Assembly: GCA_027484655.1 (NCBI GenBank)
Contig: JAIXSM010000079.1
Location: forward strand, 1 to 64,000
Direction: 5' to 3'
Length of the DNA: 64,000 nt
From: Hyphomicrobiales bacterium
GTDB taxonomy: Bacteria > Pseudomonadota > Alphaproteobacteria > Rhizobiales > Beijerinckiaceae
A program made the position numbers and the translations under genes. This document shows, piece after piece, positions 9,027-18,574 of this stretch. The notes beneath the pieces were generated by a model. That model made no database searches and was not told where the DNA came from. It saw only the letters and a list, made by a program, of their open reading frames with translations. Position 1 is the first letter of the stretch. Every line of letters begins with the position of its first letter.

Positions 9027-11999
9027 TCACCCTTCCAGAAGCCCCTGGCGCGCAGTCTTCGCGAACACCCAGCGGGCGAACACGGCGACGATCAGTCCGA
9101 GAACAAGCGCTAGCGCCAGAGCGACGGCGCCCGTCTCCCATGACACGGCGAGCCGCGTCGGAAGATAGTTCAACACCGTTTGAAGTTGGCGCAACTCCCA
9201 CACGAGCTTGGTGACGCCGTAGCCGACCAGCAGGGCGACGGCGGCCCCGATCATCATTCCCACGACGGCAGGTCCGAGAAGGTTCGGCAGAAAGAACCGC
9301 ACAACGTCGGCAGGGCCGGCGCCGCGAATGCGCAGCAGGCCGAGGATTCGGCGGTCCTCACGATAGTTCGCGTAAGCGACAGCGCTCACGCCGATGAGCG
9401 CCAGCAGCAGTCCGCCGAGAAGGTAGATCTGCACGTTTTGTCGTGCGAGATAAATATACATGTCGCTTCCAAGTCGCGCGGTCTCGGATCTGACGTCGCG
9501 AATGTCCAGGGGGTCGATGCCCGCTGCAGCGACAGCCTGCGCGCGCAGGTCCGAGGGGTTCGCGCCCGGGCGCATGGCCACGGACAGAACGATCCGGGGC
9601 ACCAGGATGTCGAGATCCTGTAGCGCCTTCTCCGACTGGGCGCCCACGAGATAAGGCGCGTTTGTAAATAGATGATTCAGGTAATCCACCCGCGCCGCCA
9701 CGAAGCCCTCGCGGTCGTTTACGGTGCGCAGGGGAACGCCGGGCAGAAACAGAAGCGAGCCGCCATAGGGGAGGCGTTGCAGCTTGCCATCGACCATGCG
9801 CCCCACGGGCATGGGTTCTTCGAGCGCCTTCTTGTAGAACGCGCCCACTGGCGCAGAGGCGACGATGCGTCCTTCATCCACCTTGCGCAGCACGTCTGCA
9901 AATGGCGCGCGCTCTCCCAGAGCCGGCTCCGAGTAGGTGGCCGCCAAGTGTCGCGCCGTATCCGGAATGAGGTAAATCGGCAGGCCAGCGAAGCCCCGGT
10001 CAGGCATGAAGAGACCTTCCACCAGACCTTCAACGACGTAGCTCACGCTCCGGACGGAGGGTTGGCTCTCGATCCGTGCGATCATCGGGGCCAGCTTCAG
10101 TTCCAGCGTCTGCATGCGCTCGCGCAGTCCACCGCGCGCCTGCGCCTCCGGCGGCATGAGATCCAGCGCGTTGACCGTCATCTGCAAGTCGGAGCCAAGC
10201 TGGATGCGCGCCCCACGCTCGGTCTTGTTATCGAAAACCGCGGTCATGACCGTGGGATAAAGCGCGAGGCTGGACATCAGCCCGACGATGAGCAAACAAC
10301 TCGCCGCGCGGTGTCGCCGGATCTGCATATGTCGCGCCGCCACGCTTCGCAGAGATCCCGACAGAAGAAGCGCTGCAGGCGTCATTAACGCCGACATGAT
10401 CGCCCTGTTCGCAGCGATCAGCGAGACAAGTCCGTAAATGAACAGTGGAAAGGCGACGAAGTCGAGAGTCCGGTCCACGTCTGGCGCCCAGGCCGCGACG
10501 GTAAGATCCGCAAGAGTGACGTCAACGATCCAGCCCGCCACCTTGGCGCCGCCGAACGCCAGGCATAACGCCTGCAGAGGTCCGAAACGCACTTGCGCGC
10601 CGTCGAACTCGCCGCCCTCCACCCGTCGGGAAGCCTGCAAGGGCGATACGCGGGACGCCTCTTGCACGAAGCGCCGTCCAACGCCGATCGACAGTCCAAC
10701 GCCAACTGCGATGAAGATCAGCAGGACCGTCGGGTTCTGGATCTTGAGCAGCAATTGAAGCGATGGCAGACCGCCAAAGTAAAAGCCGAGCGGCAAAAGA
10801 GTGCCCACGATTGCGCCTGCGAGCCCGCCCAGCAACCCTCCGACGCCGATGGATAGCAGCATGGTGCGCCCGATCAGGCGGCCTGGAACGCCGCGCAGTC
10901 GCAGCAGTCCGAGCGTCCGGCGCTCGTTGAGCATCAGAAGGCCGGACAGGTTGGCGAGCAAAACGCCGGCCATCAATAACAGCGGCAATGACACGAGGAG
11001 ACTGATAAGCGCAATTTTTCGCGCGATGTCGTTCATGCGAATGAACATCGTGCCGAGATTATGATCGACTGCGGCCGACGCTGTACGGTCCAGCACGCCA
11101 TCGGTGAGTCTGCTTCCCGCCGCAATGATCCGCGTCAGCGATCCCTCGATATCCCAGCCGGAGACGATGCTGGTCCTGTCGAGTTTCGCCAGATGGATGA
11201 TCTCTGGAAAGTACTCTCCCGGGCTGCCGTGAATATCGCCGTGCCCGTGTTCGTGGATGAAGCCCCGCGACACCGCATCGAACTTAAGGATGAGCGACGG
11301 GTTCCAGGGCAGCACGAGAATCATGCCGAGTTCTGGCACGAGGGTGGGCGAACTGGTTTGCTCAAGATACCATCTGTTCAACTCTGTCGAGTCGATGCGG
11401 ATCACGCGCTCGATGCCTGAGCGGATCGCGAGAACGCCCAGCGGATGCCGGTGGCCGTCGTCCAGATCAATGTTGCGGTCCTTGGGCTGAACGACGAGCT
11501 CAAATAGCTTGCGGTCCTGCAGCTTGAGGAACGCATCGCCCATTTGCCCTTTTGAGCCGACGAGGACGACGACTGCGGCCTCGCCTGTAGGGCGCAAATC
11601 AGGCGGCAGCAGAGCTGGATCTGTCGCTGTCAGAATCGAGAGCCATGGCGTGCGCAGCTGCTGTCCGTCGATTACCGACATGACCGCGTAGGGCGGAATG
11701 GTGCGCAAAAAGTAGAGCCGCTCCGCATGGGATACGCCGCGCGTCGCGGCGATACTATCATGCACCTCGCCGGCTTGGGGGACATCGGCCGTCTGATAGA
11801 CGGACACGTCCCACGGCATACGCTCGACCTGATCGGCGACGTAACGCTGCATCGCGTGTCGCGACGTGACGTTGATCGCAGCCAGAAGCCCCACCACCAG
11901 AAACGACACCAGGGCGAAGGTGAGAAAAACCCGCTTCCCGATGATTCGGAATAGTGTGGGAAGCGCCTGAACTCCCATCGTCGCGCCCGCTTTCTGCAT
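9027..11999 (-). CDS. ABC transporter permease, FtsX/MacB type (two FtsX domains)
   Basis: 990 residues. One membrane helix near residue 25-45 is followed by a large extracytoplasmic domain (about 50-330). A first FtsX domain (about 335-550) carries the ERRTLGLLRLRGVPGRLIG coupling segment. A second periplasmic part and a C-terminal FtsX domain (about 855-985), with the matching EDRRILGLLRIRGA segment, complete it. This duplicated layout is that of LolC/E- or MacB-like mechanotransmission permeases that extract or release envelope substrates. The start is 4 bases after the stop of the ATPase gene, so the two are translationally linked. Substrate unknown; the exported protein encoded first in the operon is the obvious partner. 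Confidence 0.88.
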   Translation of the reverse strand: MQKAGATMGVQALPTLFRIIGKRVFLTFALVSFLVVGLLAAINVTSRHAMQRYVADQVERMPWDVSVYQTADVPQAGEVHDSIAATRGVSHAERLYFLRTIPPYAVMSVIDGQQLRTPWLSILTATDPALLPPDLRPTGEAAVVVLVGSKGQMGDAFLKLQDRKLFELVVQPKDRNIDLDDGHRHPLGVLAIRSGIERVIRIDSTELNRWYLEQTSSPTLVPELGMILVLPWNPSLILKFDAVSRGFIHEHGHGDIHGSPGEYFPEIIHLAKLDRTSIVSGWDIEGSLTRIIAAGSRLTDGVLDRTASAAVDHNLGTMFIRMNDIARKIALISLLVSLPLLLMAGVLLANLSGLLMLNERRTLGLLRLRGVPGRLIGRTMLLSIGVGGLLGGLAGAIVGTLLPLGFYFGGLPSLQLLLKIQNPTVLLIFIAVGVGLSIGVGRRFVQEASRVSPLQASRRVEGGEFDGAQVRFGPLQALCLAFGGAKVAGWIVDVTLADLTVAAWAPDVDRTLDFVAFPLFIYGLVSLIAANRAIMSALMTPAALLLSGSLRSVAARHMQIRRHRAASCLLIVGLMSSLALYPTVMTAVFDNKTERGARIQLGSDLQMTVNALDLMPPEAQARGGLRERMQTLELKLAPMIARIESQPSVRSVSYVVEGLVEGLFMPDRGFAGLPIYLIPDTARHLAATYSEPALGERAPFADVLRKVDEGRIVASAPVGAFYKKALEEPMPVGRMVDGKLQRLPYGGSLLFLPGVPLRTVNDREGFVAARVDYLNHLFTNAPYLVGAQSEKALQDLDILVPRIVLSVAMRPGANPSDLRAQAVAAAGIDPLDIRDVRSETARLGSDMYIYLARQNVQIYLLGGLLLALIGVSAVAYANYREDRRILGLLRIRGAGPADVVRFFLPNLLGPAVVGMMIGAAVALLVGYGVTKLVWELRQLQTVLNYLPTRLAVSWETGAVALALALVLGLIVAVFARWVFAKTARQGLLEG

Positions 12000-12003
12000 G
12001 GCT

Positions 12004-12705
12004 TCAGGTCACTTGTTGAACAGCGCCATCGCGCATGTGGTAGACACGCGGAAACTGCTCGACGACCTTCGGGTCGTGTGACGCCACGAGGACCGTCTTT
12101 CCTCGTTTAAGCGCCAGGTCGATCAGCATCGTCGTTATCACCCTGGCGTTGTGAGAATCCAGGTTGCCGGTCGGTTCGTCGGCCAGAATGATTGGCGGAT
12201 CGTTGACCAGCGCGAGACAGACAGCAACGCGTTGTTGCTCTCCGCCAGAAAGTTCCTCTGGCCGCTTGAACCCTTTCGCCCTGAGGCCGACCGTCTCCAG
12301 AAGTGCATCTACCCGCGCCCGGCGCTCTTCGGCGCCGACGCCCGCCATGAGCATCGGCAGTTCAAGGTTCTCTATGGCGGAGAGGCTCGGGATGAGGTTG
12401 AAGAACTGGAAGACGAACCCCACCTTGCGCAGCCGGTAGGTCTCCAACTCCCGTTCGCTCATCGCCGAGACATCCTCGCCGTTGACCCATATGCGCCCGC
12501 CGCTGGGGCGGTCCATGCCGCCAAGCAGATTGAGAATGGTTGTCTTGCCGCAACCGGATGGCCCCATCAGCGCGGCGGCCTCGCCGCTCGCGATGGACCA
12601 ACTCATTTTCTCAAGCGCTGTAATGCGCGCCGCTTTCGTCTCATAGAATTTCGAGACGTCTTCGAGCCGCACAGTGCGGCTGTTTCCCGCCGCTTCAGTC
12701 GGCAT
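12004..12705 (-). CDS. ABC transporter ATP-binding protein, LolD/MacB type
   Basis: 233 residues. Walker A is GPSGCGKTT (about 48-56), the Q-loop is in [18 protein letters not shown], the signature is LSGGEQQR and Walker B is [12 protein letters not shown], followed by the switch His in [10 protein letters not shown]. The [11 protein letters not shown] and GNLD features are those of the LolD/MacB/FtsE class, which drives FtsX-type permeases from the cytoplasm. It sits between an exported protein gene (31 bases upstream) and its permease (4 bases downstream), forming a three-gene operon. Confidence 0.93.
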   Translation of the reverse strand: MPTEAAGNSRTVRLEDVSKFYETKAARITALEKMSWSIASGEAAALMGPSGCGKTTILNLLGGMDRPSGGRIWVNGEDVSAMSERELETYRLRKVGFVFQFFNLIPSLSAIENLELPMLMAGVGAEERRARVDALLETVGLRAKGFKRPEELSGGEQQRVAVCLALVNDPPIILADEPTGNLDSHNARVITTMLIDLALKRGKTVLVASHDPKVVEQFPRVYHMRDGAVQQVT

Positions 12706-12736
12706 GGTGGCTTGTCTCCAGCTGACAGTCGCAGCG

Positions 12737-14563
12737 TCAGGGCTTGAAGAATTGATAGGTTCCGTTCTCGATGCTGTTGGCCCATCGGGTCCAGTAGGCG
12801 CCTGGGTGACGTGCGTATTCGTCGTAACTGCCCGGCGCGTTGATGCCCGGCAGCGCGGTTACATAGTCGCGGGCGAGAATCTGGGACGGATTGCCGTAGC
12901 GTGACGCCAGCGCCCGCACGCCCACATCCTCAAGCGCTTTCAGCCCGCCGTGCTCGACAAGCGTCACCCATTGGTCGAGTTCGCGAACGCGCACCTGAAA
13001 TGTTGGAAGCACATTGTGGTTGTGCATCGAATGTCCCATGGGCAGCGCGTTTTGCTCCGAGAATGCGACGGTCTTCGCATCCCAGTCGCCGGGCTTGTCC
13101 GGCCCCATGGCGACCTCGGTTCCGAACGCCCAGTGCACGATGCCGGCGACGTTGCGTTCCGAAAGATTGATGCCTTCGAGAACCTCGGCCGGATGCTTGA
13201 AGTACTTCGGGTTCGTGCCCATGCCAGCTTCGTAGAGCCACCAGTAACCGGGCTTGTTGGCGAGCGGCCACTGCTTGTCCTGAGTGCCGGGGTAGTTCTG
13301 CAGCAGCCGCAATCCTTCCCCATAGAGGCCGCCGCCCGTGATGGTTTCGATGCGGCCTTTTTTGACATGAATCTCCACGCGTGGATGCGTCGCCGCATGG
13401 CTTGTCGTCGAGGCGATGACACCGGTGACCTCAGGCTGGACGGGCTTGATGTAAGTCCCCGTCATTTTTGGATACTCGATTTTCGAGTAGGGGAAGCGCC
13501 CGGTTCCCTGCGCCGGGAACATGTAAAGATGCCCCTGCTGATAGACACCTTCAGACCATGCCTTCGCCTCGTCCGGCGAAACATCGTAACCGAACGCGGT
13601 GCCCTCTGGGTCTGTCACCTCGACACGATCAACGAACGAGATCGATTCGATGGTCTTGGTCTCGATCTGACGCCACACGTCCGATGGGAACGCGGGAACC
13701 TGACTCATCAAATCGTAAAGGTCGAAGTAGGTGTAGCTGCCGAGATACTTGTCTGCGTGATGGTCGAGCAGGCGACGAGTGTTGCCGCGCCCGCCGGAAC
13801 GCCAGACGACCCAGTCGACGCCGGGATTACGATCGAGCCATGCTACGAGCGCCTTTGGCACGCCGGCCGAGTAACGCGCCGCAAGCTCGCGCAGCTTCGG
13901 ATCCTCGATCTTCGGCGTCGGCCACGTGGCGGCGTACAGGTCCGGGTCGTTGTTGCGCACCCAGGCCCGGCCTTCTTCCGGTTTGCGCATCAGGCCTGTT
14001 GTGGTGAAGAAGTATTCCAGCTCCCGCTGCCCGTCGGAGATCGTGAACTCCCGCAGCGCCGTTCGCACCTTGACGTAGTCCTCCTCGGAAACGCCGAGGA
14101 GATCCCATGTGGTGACAACGATGGCCTTTGCGCCGCGCTCCTCGATGGCTCGCTTGATGGCTTCCTGCACCATCATGTTCGGCCGCGGCTCGCGGATTTC
14201 CCCAACAACGATCAGCAGTGTTTTGCCCGGCAGCACCAGGCCCAGCGGCGTGCGCCCGCCCGATTGCCGCACGGCCGCGCGCGCCTGCGGCATGAGTTCT
14301 TCGACCGAACCCGGTTTCTTGAGATACGAGGGAAAGGCAGGGGCGGTGACTGGCGTTTGCGGCCCGGGGCCGATGAGCCCCTGCTCCTTGCGTCGCATCG
14401 CCATGTCGGACGGCGTCCAGGGCGCATAAACCTGTTTGCGCTGTTCGATGGGGACAGTAGCGGGAGATGTCGGCGCAGTTTGGGAGATCGCGGGCGTCGC
14501 GGCTATCAACGCAGCTGCGGCGAACGAGCGCGCCAGCACGGCTCGCGCGAACGGTATCCTCAT
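12737..14563 (-). CDS. Exported protein of unknown function, possible remote M29 aminopeptidase relative
   Basis: 608 residues. The ATG is preceded by GGAGG at 8 bases. A signal peptide (residues about 1-29, ...AATPAISQTA) indicates export. I do not recognise a named family. The middle (about 110-155) has GKTLLIVVGEIREPRPNMM followed by a Rossmann-like IKRAIEERGAKAIVV. The C-terminal half has segments reminiscent of thermophilic aminopeptidase (M29/AmpS): GHLYMFPA (344-351), LYEAGMGTNP (443-452), NVAGIVHWAFG (471-481) and a HNH cluster (514-516). Glu445, His477 and His514/516 could be metal ligands; this is inference. It is the first gene of an operon with a LolD-type ATPase and a double-FtsX permease, so it may be their substrate or periplasmic partner. 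Confidence 0.6.
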   Translation of the reverse strand: MRIPFARAVLARSFAAAALIAATPAISQTAPTSPATVPIEQRKQVYAPWTPSDMAMRRKEQGLIGPGPQTPVTAPAFPSYLKKPGSVEELMPQARAAVRQSGGRTPLGLVLPGKTLLIVVGEIREPRPNMMVQEAIKRAIEERGAKAIVVTTWDLLGVSEEDYVKVRTALREFTISDGQRELEYFFTTTGLMRKPEEGRAWVRNNDPDLYAATWPTPKIEDPKLRELAARYSAGVPKALVAWLDRNPGVDWVVWRSGGRGNTRRLLDHHADKYLGSYTYFDLYDLMSQVPAFPSDVWRQIETKTIESISFVDRVEVTDPEGTAFGYDVSPDEAKAWSEGVYQQGHLYMFPAQGTGRFPYSKIEYPKMTGTYIKPVQPEVTGVIASTTSHAATHPRVEIHVKKGRIETITGGGLYGEGLRLLQNYPGTQDKQWPLANKPGYWWLYEAGMGTNPKYFKHPAEVLEGINLSERNVAGIVHWAFGTEVAMGPDKPGDWDAKTVAFSEQNALPMGHSMHNHNVLPTFQVRVRELDQWVTLVEHGGLKALEDVGVRALASRYGNPSQILARDYVTALPGINAPGSYDEYARHPGAYWTRWANSIENGTYQFFKP

Positions 14564-14714
14564 GGCGCATCCTCCTGCCGGGCCCGTTTCGTCGCACGTG
14601 TTTCGTGCAGCTCTGTTGTCGTTACGGACCAGCGGAGATCAGTATAGTAACCTGAGGCGCCGGCCCGCAAGAGCGACCGGCCCCGTCCCTGCGGCGGAAT
14701 AGCGAGGAAATGCC

Positions 14715-15224
14715 ATGGACCCATCTCGTTGGATGCTGGCGTCGGTCGTCATCGCGGCTGGTCTGATCGCCGCGCCCGCGCAGGTCGCGGCCCATGTGGG
14801 TTTTGTGAAGCGTCAGATTCCTGTGGCGGCCTCGGTCGAGACCCAGTTGCGCACGCCCCATGGCTGCAACGGCTCACCGACAGTGCGCCTGCGCATGCGT
14901 TTGCCAAAGACCGTGACGGCGGCCCGTCCGCACCCCAAGCCGGGTTGGTCGATCTCCATGTCTGGCGAAGGCGTCGCGCGGGAAGTGATCTGGACGGGAC
15001 GGTTGCCTGCAAACCAGAGCGCGGACTTTCCCATCTCTTTCGACCTCGACGCGTCCGTCCGGCCAGGGGACGTGCTTTACTTTCCGGTCGTTCAGGAATG
15101 CGAGGCCGGCGTCCTGCGCTGGATCGACATGAAAGGCCGGCCCTCCGCGGAGACGCCCGATGGCGAGCCCGACGATGAGAGCACGTCGCCTGCGCCCTCG
15201 ATCAAGCTTCTGCCGCGCCGATGA
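14715..15224 (+). CDS. ycnI: YcnI-family (DUF1775) copper-associated protein
   Basis: 169 residues. A signal peptide is predicted to end in QVAAH, leaving a histidine at or near the mature N-terminus as in YcnI proteins, where it binds Cu(II). Family marks are TPHGCNGSPTVRLRMRLP and HPKPGWSISM near residues 47-80. The protein lacks an obvious C-terminal membrane anchor. Its stop overlaps the start of the CopC-CopD fusion gene by four bases (ATGA), the usual ycnI-ycnJ arrangement for copper acquisition in the envelope. Confidence 0.92.
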   Translation: MDPSRWMLASVVIAAGLIAAPAQVAAHVGFVKRQIPVAASVETQLRTPHGCNGSPTVRLRMRLPKTVTAARPHPKPGWSISMSGEGVAREVIWTGRLPANQSADFPISFDLDASVRPGDVLYFPVVQECEAGVLRWIDMKGRPSAETPDGEPDDESTSPAPSIKLLPRR

Positions 15225-16813
15225 TGCGGCGGCTCGCGGCGCTCGCTTTCGCGTTTGGTTTTCTGATCGCGTTCTGCGCAAGCGCGCTGGCGCACGCCTA
15301 TCTTGTTGAAAGCAGCCCCTCGGACGGAGACCTGCTTAAACAGGCGCCGGCGGCGGTGGAGCTTGTGTTCAACGAACCTGTCGAGGTGATCAGTGCGGCG
15401 CGCGTGGATCCCGCCGGGTCGGTAGAAAGGCTGGAAGCGGGCGCAGAACGGCGCGCGCGCGTCCGGCTTTCTCTGCCGCTGGATTTGGCTCCGGGGTCGC
15501 ATCTCGTCAGCTGGCGCGTGATCTCGCAGGATGGGCACACGGTCGCCGGCAGCCTTGTGTTTTCGGTGGGGCGCGCCAGCGGTGAACGACGGGAGGACCG
15601 GCGCGAATCGACCCTTGCGCTTTCCGCCCTCTCCGCCCCTCTTGTCGGCGCGCGTTTTTTTCTGCTGGCGGGCCTGATTTTCGGCGTCGGCGCGGTCGTG
15701 TTCCAAAGTCTCTTTGCGCCCGTCGCGCAGGCGCGTCGGCTGGCGCTGGGCGCGCTCGCCTGCGGCGGCCTCGCCGCGTTTGCATCCATCGGATTGCAGG
15801 GGGCCGACGCTCATGGCCAGACATTGGGAGCGCTCATGGACCTCGCCATGTGGCGCTCTGGTCTGCGGTTGCCCCAGGGCGTTGGCGCCGCGGTCGCGAT
15901 GGCGACTGTCTGCGTCGCTGTCGCGGCCTTGCTTGTCGCGCGTGTGCGGGGGCGGGGCGCTCTCGCTGCGCTGGCGCTGGCGCTGGCGACCTTGGCGCTC
16001 GTATGGTCTGGTCATGCGCGCTTATGGCGACCAGAGGCGCTGATGCCGGCCCTTGTCGCCTTGCATGTCGCCAGCGCGATCGTTTGGGCCGGGGCGCTCG
16101 CGCCTCTGGCGATAGCCACGGGCGCCGCAGGCTTTGCTGATGCGCTGCGCCGATTCTCCCGGTTCGCTCCGTTCATTTACGCGACGTTGGCGGCTTCGGG
16201 CGCGGGCCTCGCGACGGCGCAGTTCCTGGGACCGCGCGACGCGCTGGAGACCGCATGGGGCGTGGCTTTGGCGGCCAAGCTGGCGCTTTTCGCCGTCGTC
16301 ACGCTGTTCGCTGCGCTCAATCGCTGGCTCTACACCCGGCCCGCGCTGGCTGGCGACGCGGGCGTTGTGGCATTGATGCGCCGTTCGATCCGTATCGAAG
16401 CGATGCTGGCGCTCGCCATCCTCGCCGTTGCGGCCTGCTGGCGTCTGGCGCCTCCGCCGACTGCGCTTGGCCCGCCGGATCAACGCGCGTTCCAGATCCA
16501 TGTACACGGGGCGCAGGCGATGGCGAGCGTCACGATCCGGCCAGCGCGGGTTGGCCCGGTGCAGATCCGCATCGAACCGAAGGCCGCTGACCTGTCGCCC
16601 CTGCGCGTGCAGGAGGTCGATGTTTTCCTGACGCCCGACGCCCCGGGGCTGGCCGCCATTCAGCGGCGCGCGCGGCTGGTTTCGGGCGTGAATGTTTGGG
16701 AAACTGAGTCCGTCATCATCCCCGCCGCCGGAACGTGGCGCCTGCGCGTCGATCTCCTCGTGGACGATTTCGAGCGCGCCCGCCTGGACGCTGTGATCGT
16801 CTTGCAGCCTTGA
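15221..16813 (+). CDS. CopC-CopD fusion copper transport protein (YcnJ-like)
   Basis: 530 residues. The signal peptide ends SALAHA, so mature CopC starts with His, a copper ligand. The CopC domain (about 25-120) keeps VELVFNEPVE and the second ligand in ISQDGHTVAGS. From about residue 145 there is a CopD integral-membrane domain of roughly eight helices (RFFLLAGLIFGVGAVVF, then SAIVWAGALAPLAIA). A hydrophilic C-terminal domain (about 420-530) follows. Such fusions import copper across the inner membrane. It is translationally coupled to ycnI and converges with a DUF1007 gene two bases beyond its stop. Confidence 0.92.
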   Translation: MMRRLAALAFAFGFLIAFCASALAHAYLVESSPSDGDLLKQAPAAVELVFNEPVEVISAARVDPAGSVERLEAGAERRARVRLSLPLDLAPGSHLVSWRVISQDGHTVAGSLVFSVGRASGERREDRRESTLALSALSAPLVGARFFLLAGLIFGVGAVVFQSLFAPVAQARRLALGALACGGLAAFASIGLQGADAHGQTLGALMDLAMWRSGLRLPQGVGAAVAMATVCVAVAALLVARVRGRGALAALALALATLALVWSGHARLWRPEALMPALVALHVASAIVWAGALAPLAIATGAAGFADALRRFSRFAPFIYATLAASGAGLATAQFLGPRDALETAWGVALAAKLALFAVVTLFAALNRWLYTRPALAGDAGVVALMRRSIRIEAMLALAILAVAACWRLAPPPTALGPPDQRAFQIHVHGAQAMASVTIRPARVGPVQIRIEPKAADLSPLRVQEVDVFLTPDAPGLAAIQRRARLVSGVNVWETESVIIPAAGTWRLRVDLLVDDFERARLDAVIVLQP

Positions 16814-16815
16814 GC

Positions 16816-17454
16816 TTATGGCGCGGTGCGGCAATCAACCCGCACAACGGTGGCGAGTTTTGCCCCGAACCCGGCGTCCAGCTGGTTCGTGCGGGCGGAG
16901 TCGTCGAGCTTGCGCGCATCGGCGGGAGCCAGCGGCAACGGCCCCGCGAGCGAGCGTCGACATTGGGAGGGGCCGCTCACAGGCACGCTCTCCGCGAGGC
17001 TGATGGCCACCACGTATTGCGGATCGAACACGCGCACCTCCACGTGGTCGGCCTCAGGGCCAAGGGCGCGTAAGGTCACCGTGAACGACAGGCGCAGGCG
17101 GCCGTCGGCGAAGTCCGCGCGCGCCTGTTCAGCCCCGGTCGCCTGTAACTCGTGGCTTGGGGCGCGGACCTCAGTGAAATAATCCACATCTTCGAGCTTG
17201 CCGACCAGGTCGCGGGCAAGGGCGGCGAGCGCGGACGCCTCCGGCACGCCATCGGCGCGACGCAAGCCCTGCACCGCAAACGCCGAGTACATGTCGTCGA
17301 AAGTCCATTGATGATGGATCTTGCGCAGGACGCCGTCGGCGCCGATCTCGAGCCGCATCTCGGCGTCGATGAACACGTGCGGATGAGCGAACGCGCCAAC
17401 TGGCGCTGCAATGAGCGCGCACCATCCCGCGGCAGCTGCGAAAGCCCGACGCAT
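16816..17454 (-). CDS. DUF1007 family exported protein
   Basis: 212 residues, GGAGG ribosome binding site. A signal peptide ends ...GAFAHP, followed by the DUF1007 hallmark HPHVFIDAEM and HHQWTFDDMYS. Family proteins are periplasmic, begin with a His-x-His metal-binding tip, and usually sit beside nickel/cobalt or zinc permease genes. No such permease is adjacent here. It converges with the copC-copD gene with only two bases between stops, so it may belong functionally with the copper set (inference). Confidence 0.9.
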   Translation of the reverse strand: MRRAFAAAAGWCALIAAPVGAFAHPHVFIDAEMRLEIGADGVLRKIHHQWTFDDMYSAFAVQGLRRADGVPEASALAALARDLVGKLEDVDYFTEVRAPSHELQATGAEQARADFADGRLRLSFTVTLRALGPEADHVEVRVFDPQYVVAISLAESVPVSGPSQCRRSLAGPLPLAPADARKLDDSARTNQLDAGFGAKLATVVRVDCRTAP

Positions 17455-17650
17455 GGTTTCCTCCCTGCGGCGATCTTGCGCCGCCGAGCGGTGCTTTTCA
17501 ACCCGGTGCAGCGCTCAACAGGGATGGGCGTCTGCGCCGCGTTCCTCGGCAGTGACGACGCATCGTTCGCAACCGGACGGATGATCGCTTGCTACGGCGG
17601 TCCATGAGAAAGGCTTGGCTCTGCCTTCTCGCTGCAAACACAGCAAGGCC

Positions 17651-18574
17651 CTACTGCGCAGCCGCTGTCCTGCATTCAGCCTGCGCTCTGCTGCGCACCT
17701 TGGTGAGCCGTCCGAACGTGTCGTGACCCAGCAACTGCGGGAGCGTTCTCGCCAGATCAATCACCATCTCAAGGTCGACGCCTGTTTCCACGCCCATCTC
17801 CGCGAACATGTGCACGGTGTCCTCAGTGCAGATGTTCCCGGTAGCCCCCGGCGCAAATGGGCAGCCGCCTATGCCGCCGAGCGAGGCGTCGAAGCGTCGC
17901 GCGCCTGCGCGCCACGCCGCATAAACATTAGCCAGGCCTAGCCCTCGCGTATCGTGAAAGTGGAGAGTCAGGGGCACAGGCCCAAGGATTTGCATCGCAG
18001 CAGCCACGAGGCGCTCCACCTGCACAGGGTTCGCAACGCCTATTGTGTCGGCGAGCGTGACCCCAGCAGCGCCCGCCTGTGCACAGCGTTTTACGAAGTC
18101 GAGCACGCGGCTGGGCGCCACAGGGCCTTCGAAAGGGCAGCCGAACGCGGTCGCTATGCTGATGTTGACCGGGGTTCCCGTGAGGCTGCACGCGTCCACA
18201 ATCCGCGTGAGGTCAGCCAGAGAGTCCGCGCAGGTCATGCGCACGTTCGACCAGTTATGGCTTTCGCTCGCGGACAGGACGACGTTGACCTCATGCGCAG
18301 CCGCCGCCACCGCGTTCGCAGCGCCGCGCAGGTTAGGCGCGAGGGCAGAGTAAACGACACCGGGGGCGCGAGTAACGCCAGCCAATACCTGCGCGGCGTC
18401 GCGCATGTTAGGGACCGCGCGCGGCGAGACAAAAGCGGTCGCCTCGATCTTCGCGACCCCTGTGCGCGATAAGGCGTCGATGAGCGCGATCTTGTCCGCG
18501 GTTTCCACAAACCGCGCCTCATTCTGAAATCCGTCGCGCGCGACGACTTCAAAGATCTGAACACGGTCGCTCAT
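17651..18574 (-). CDS. Hydroxymethylglutaryl-CoA lyase family protein (DRE-TIM)
   Basis: 307 residues, the full length of bacterial HMG-CoA lyases. The catalytic Arg13-Asp14 lies in EVVARDGFQNE, a variant of the usual EVGPRDGLQNE. The metal-binding LHFHDTRG and the active-site loop GIGGCPFAPGATGN with its cysteine are intact. The family splits 3-hydroxy-3-methylglutaryl-CoA or related acyl-CoAs (such as citramalyl-CoA) into acetyl-CoA and an oxo acid. Its start overlaps the stop of a class III CoA-transferase by four bases, so a two-step pathway is likely: CoA activation, then cleavage. Confidence 0.9.
   Translation of the reverse strand: MSDRVQIFEVVARDGFQNEARFVETADKIALIDALSRTGVAKIEATAFVSPRAVPNMRDAAQVLAGVTRAPGVVYSALAPNLRGAANAVAAAAHEVNVVLSASESHNWSNVRMTCADSLADLTRIVDACSLTGTPVNISIATAFGCPFEGPVAPSRVLDFVKRCAQAGAAGVTLADTIGVANPVQVERLVAAAMQILGPVPLTLHFHDTRGLGLANVYAAWRAGARRFDASLGGIGGCPFAPGATGNICTEDTVHMFAEMGVETGVDLEMVIDLARTLPQLLGHDTFGRLTKVRSRAQAECRTAAAQ

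Noticed and set aside
12950-14647. Plus-strand open frame of 565 codons opposite the exported M29-like protein
   Set aside because: Composition of an antisense frame, no signal or motifs; the minus strand has a ribosome binding site and signal peptide.
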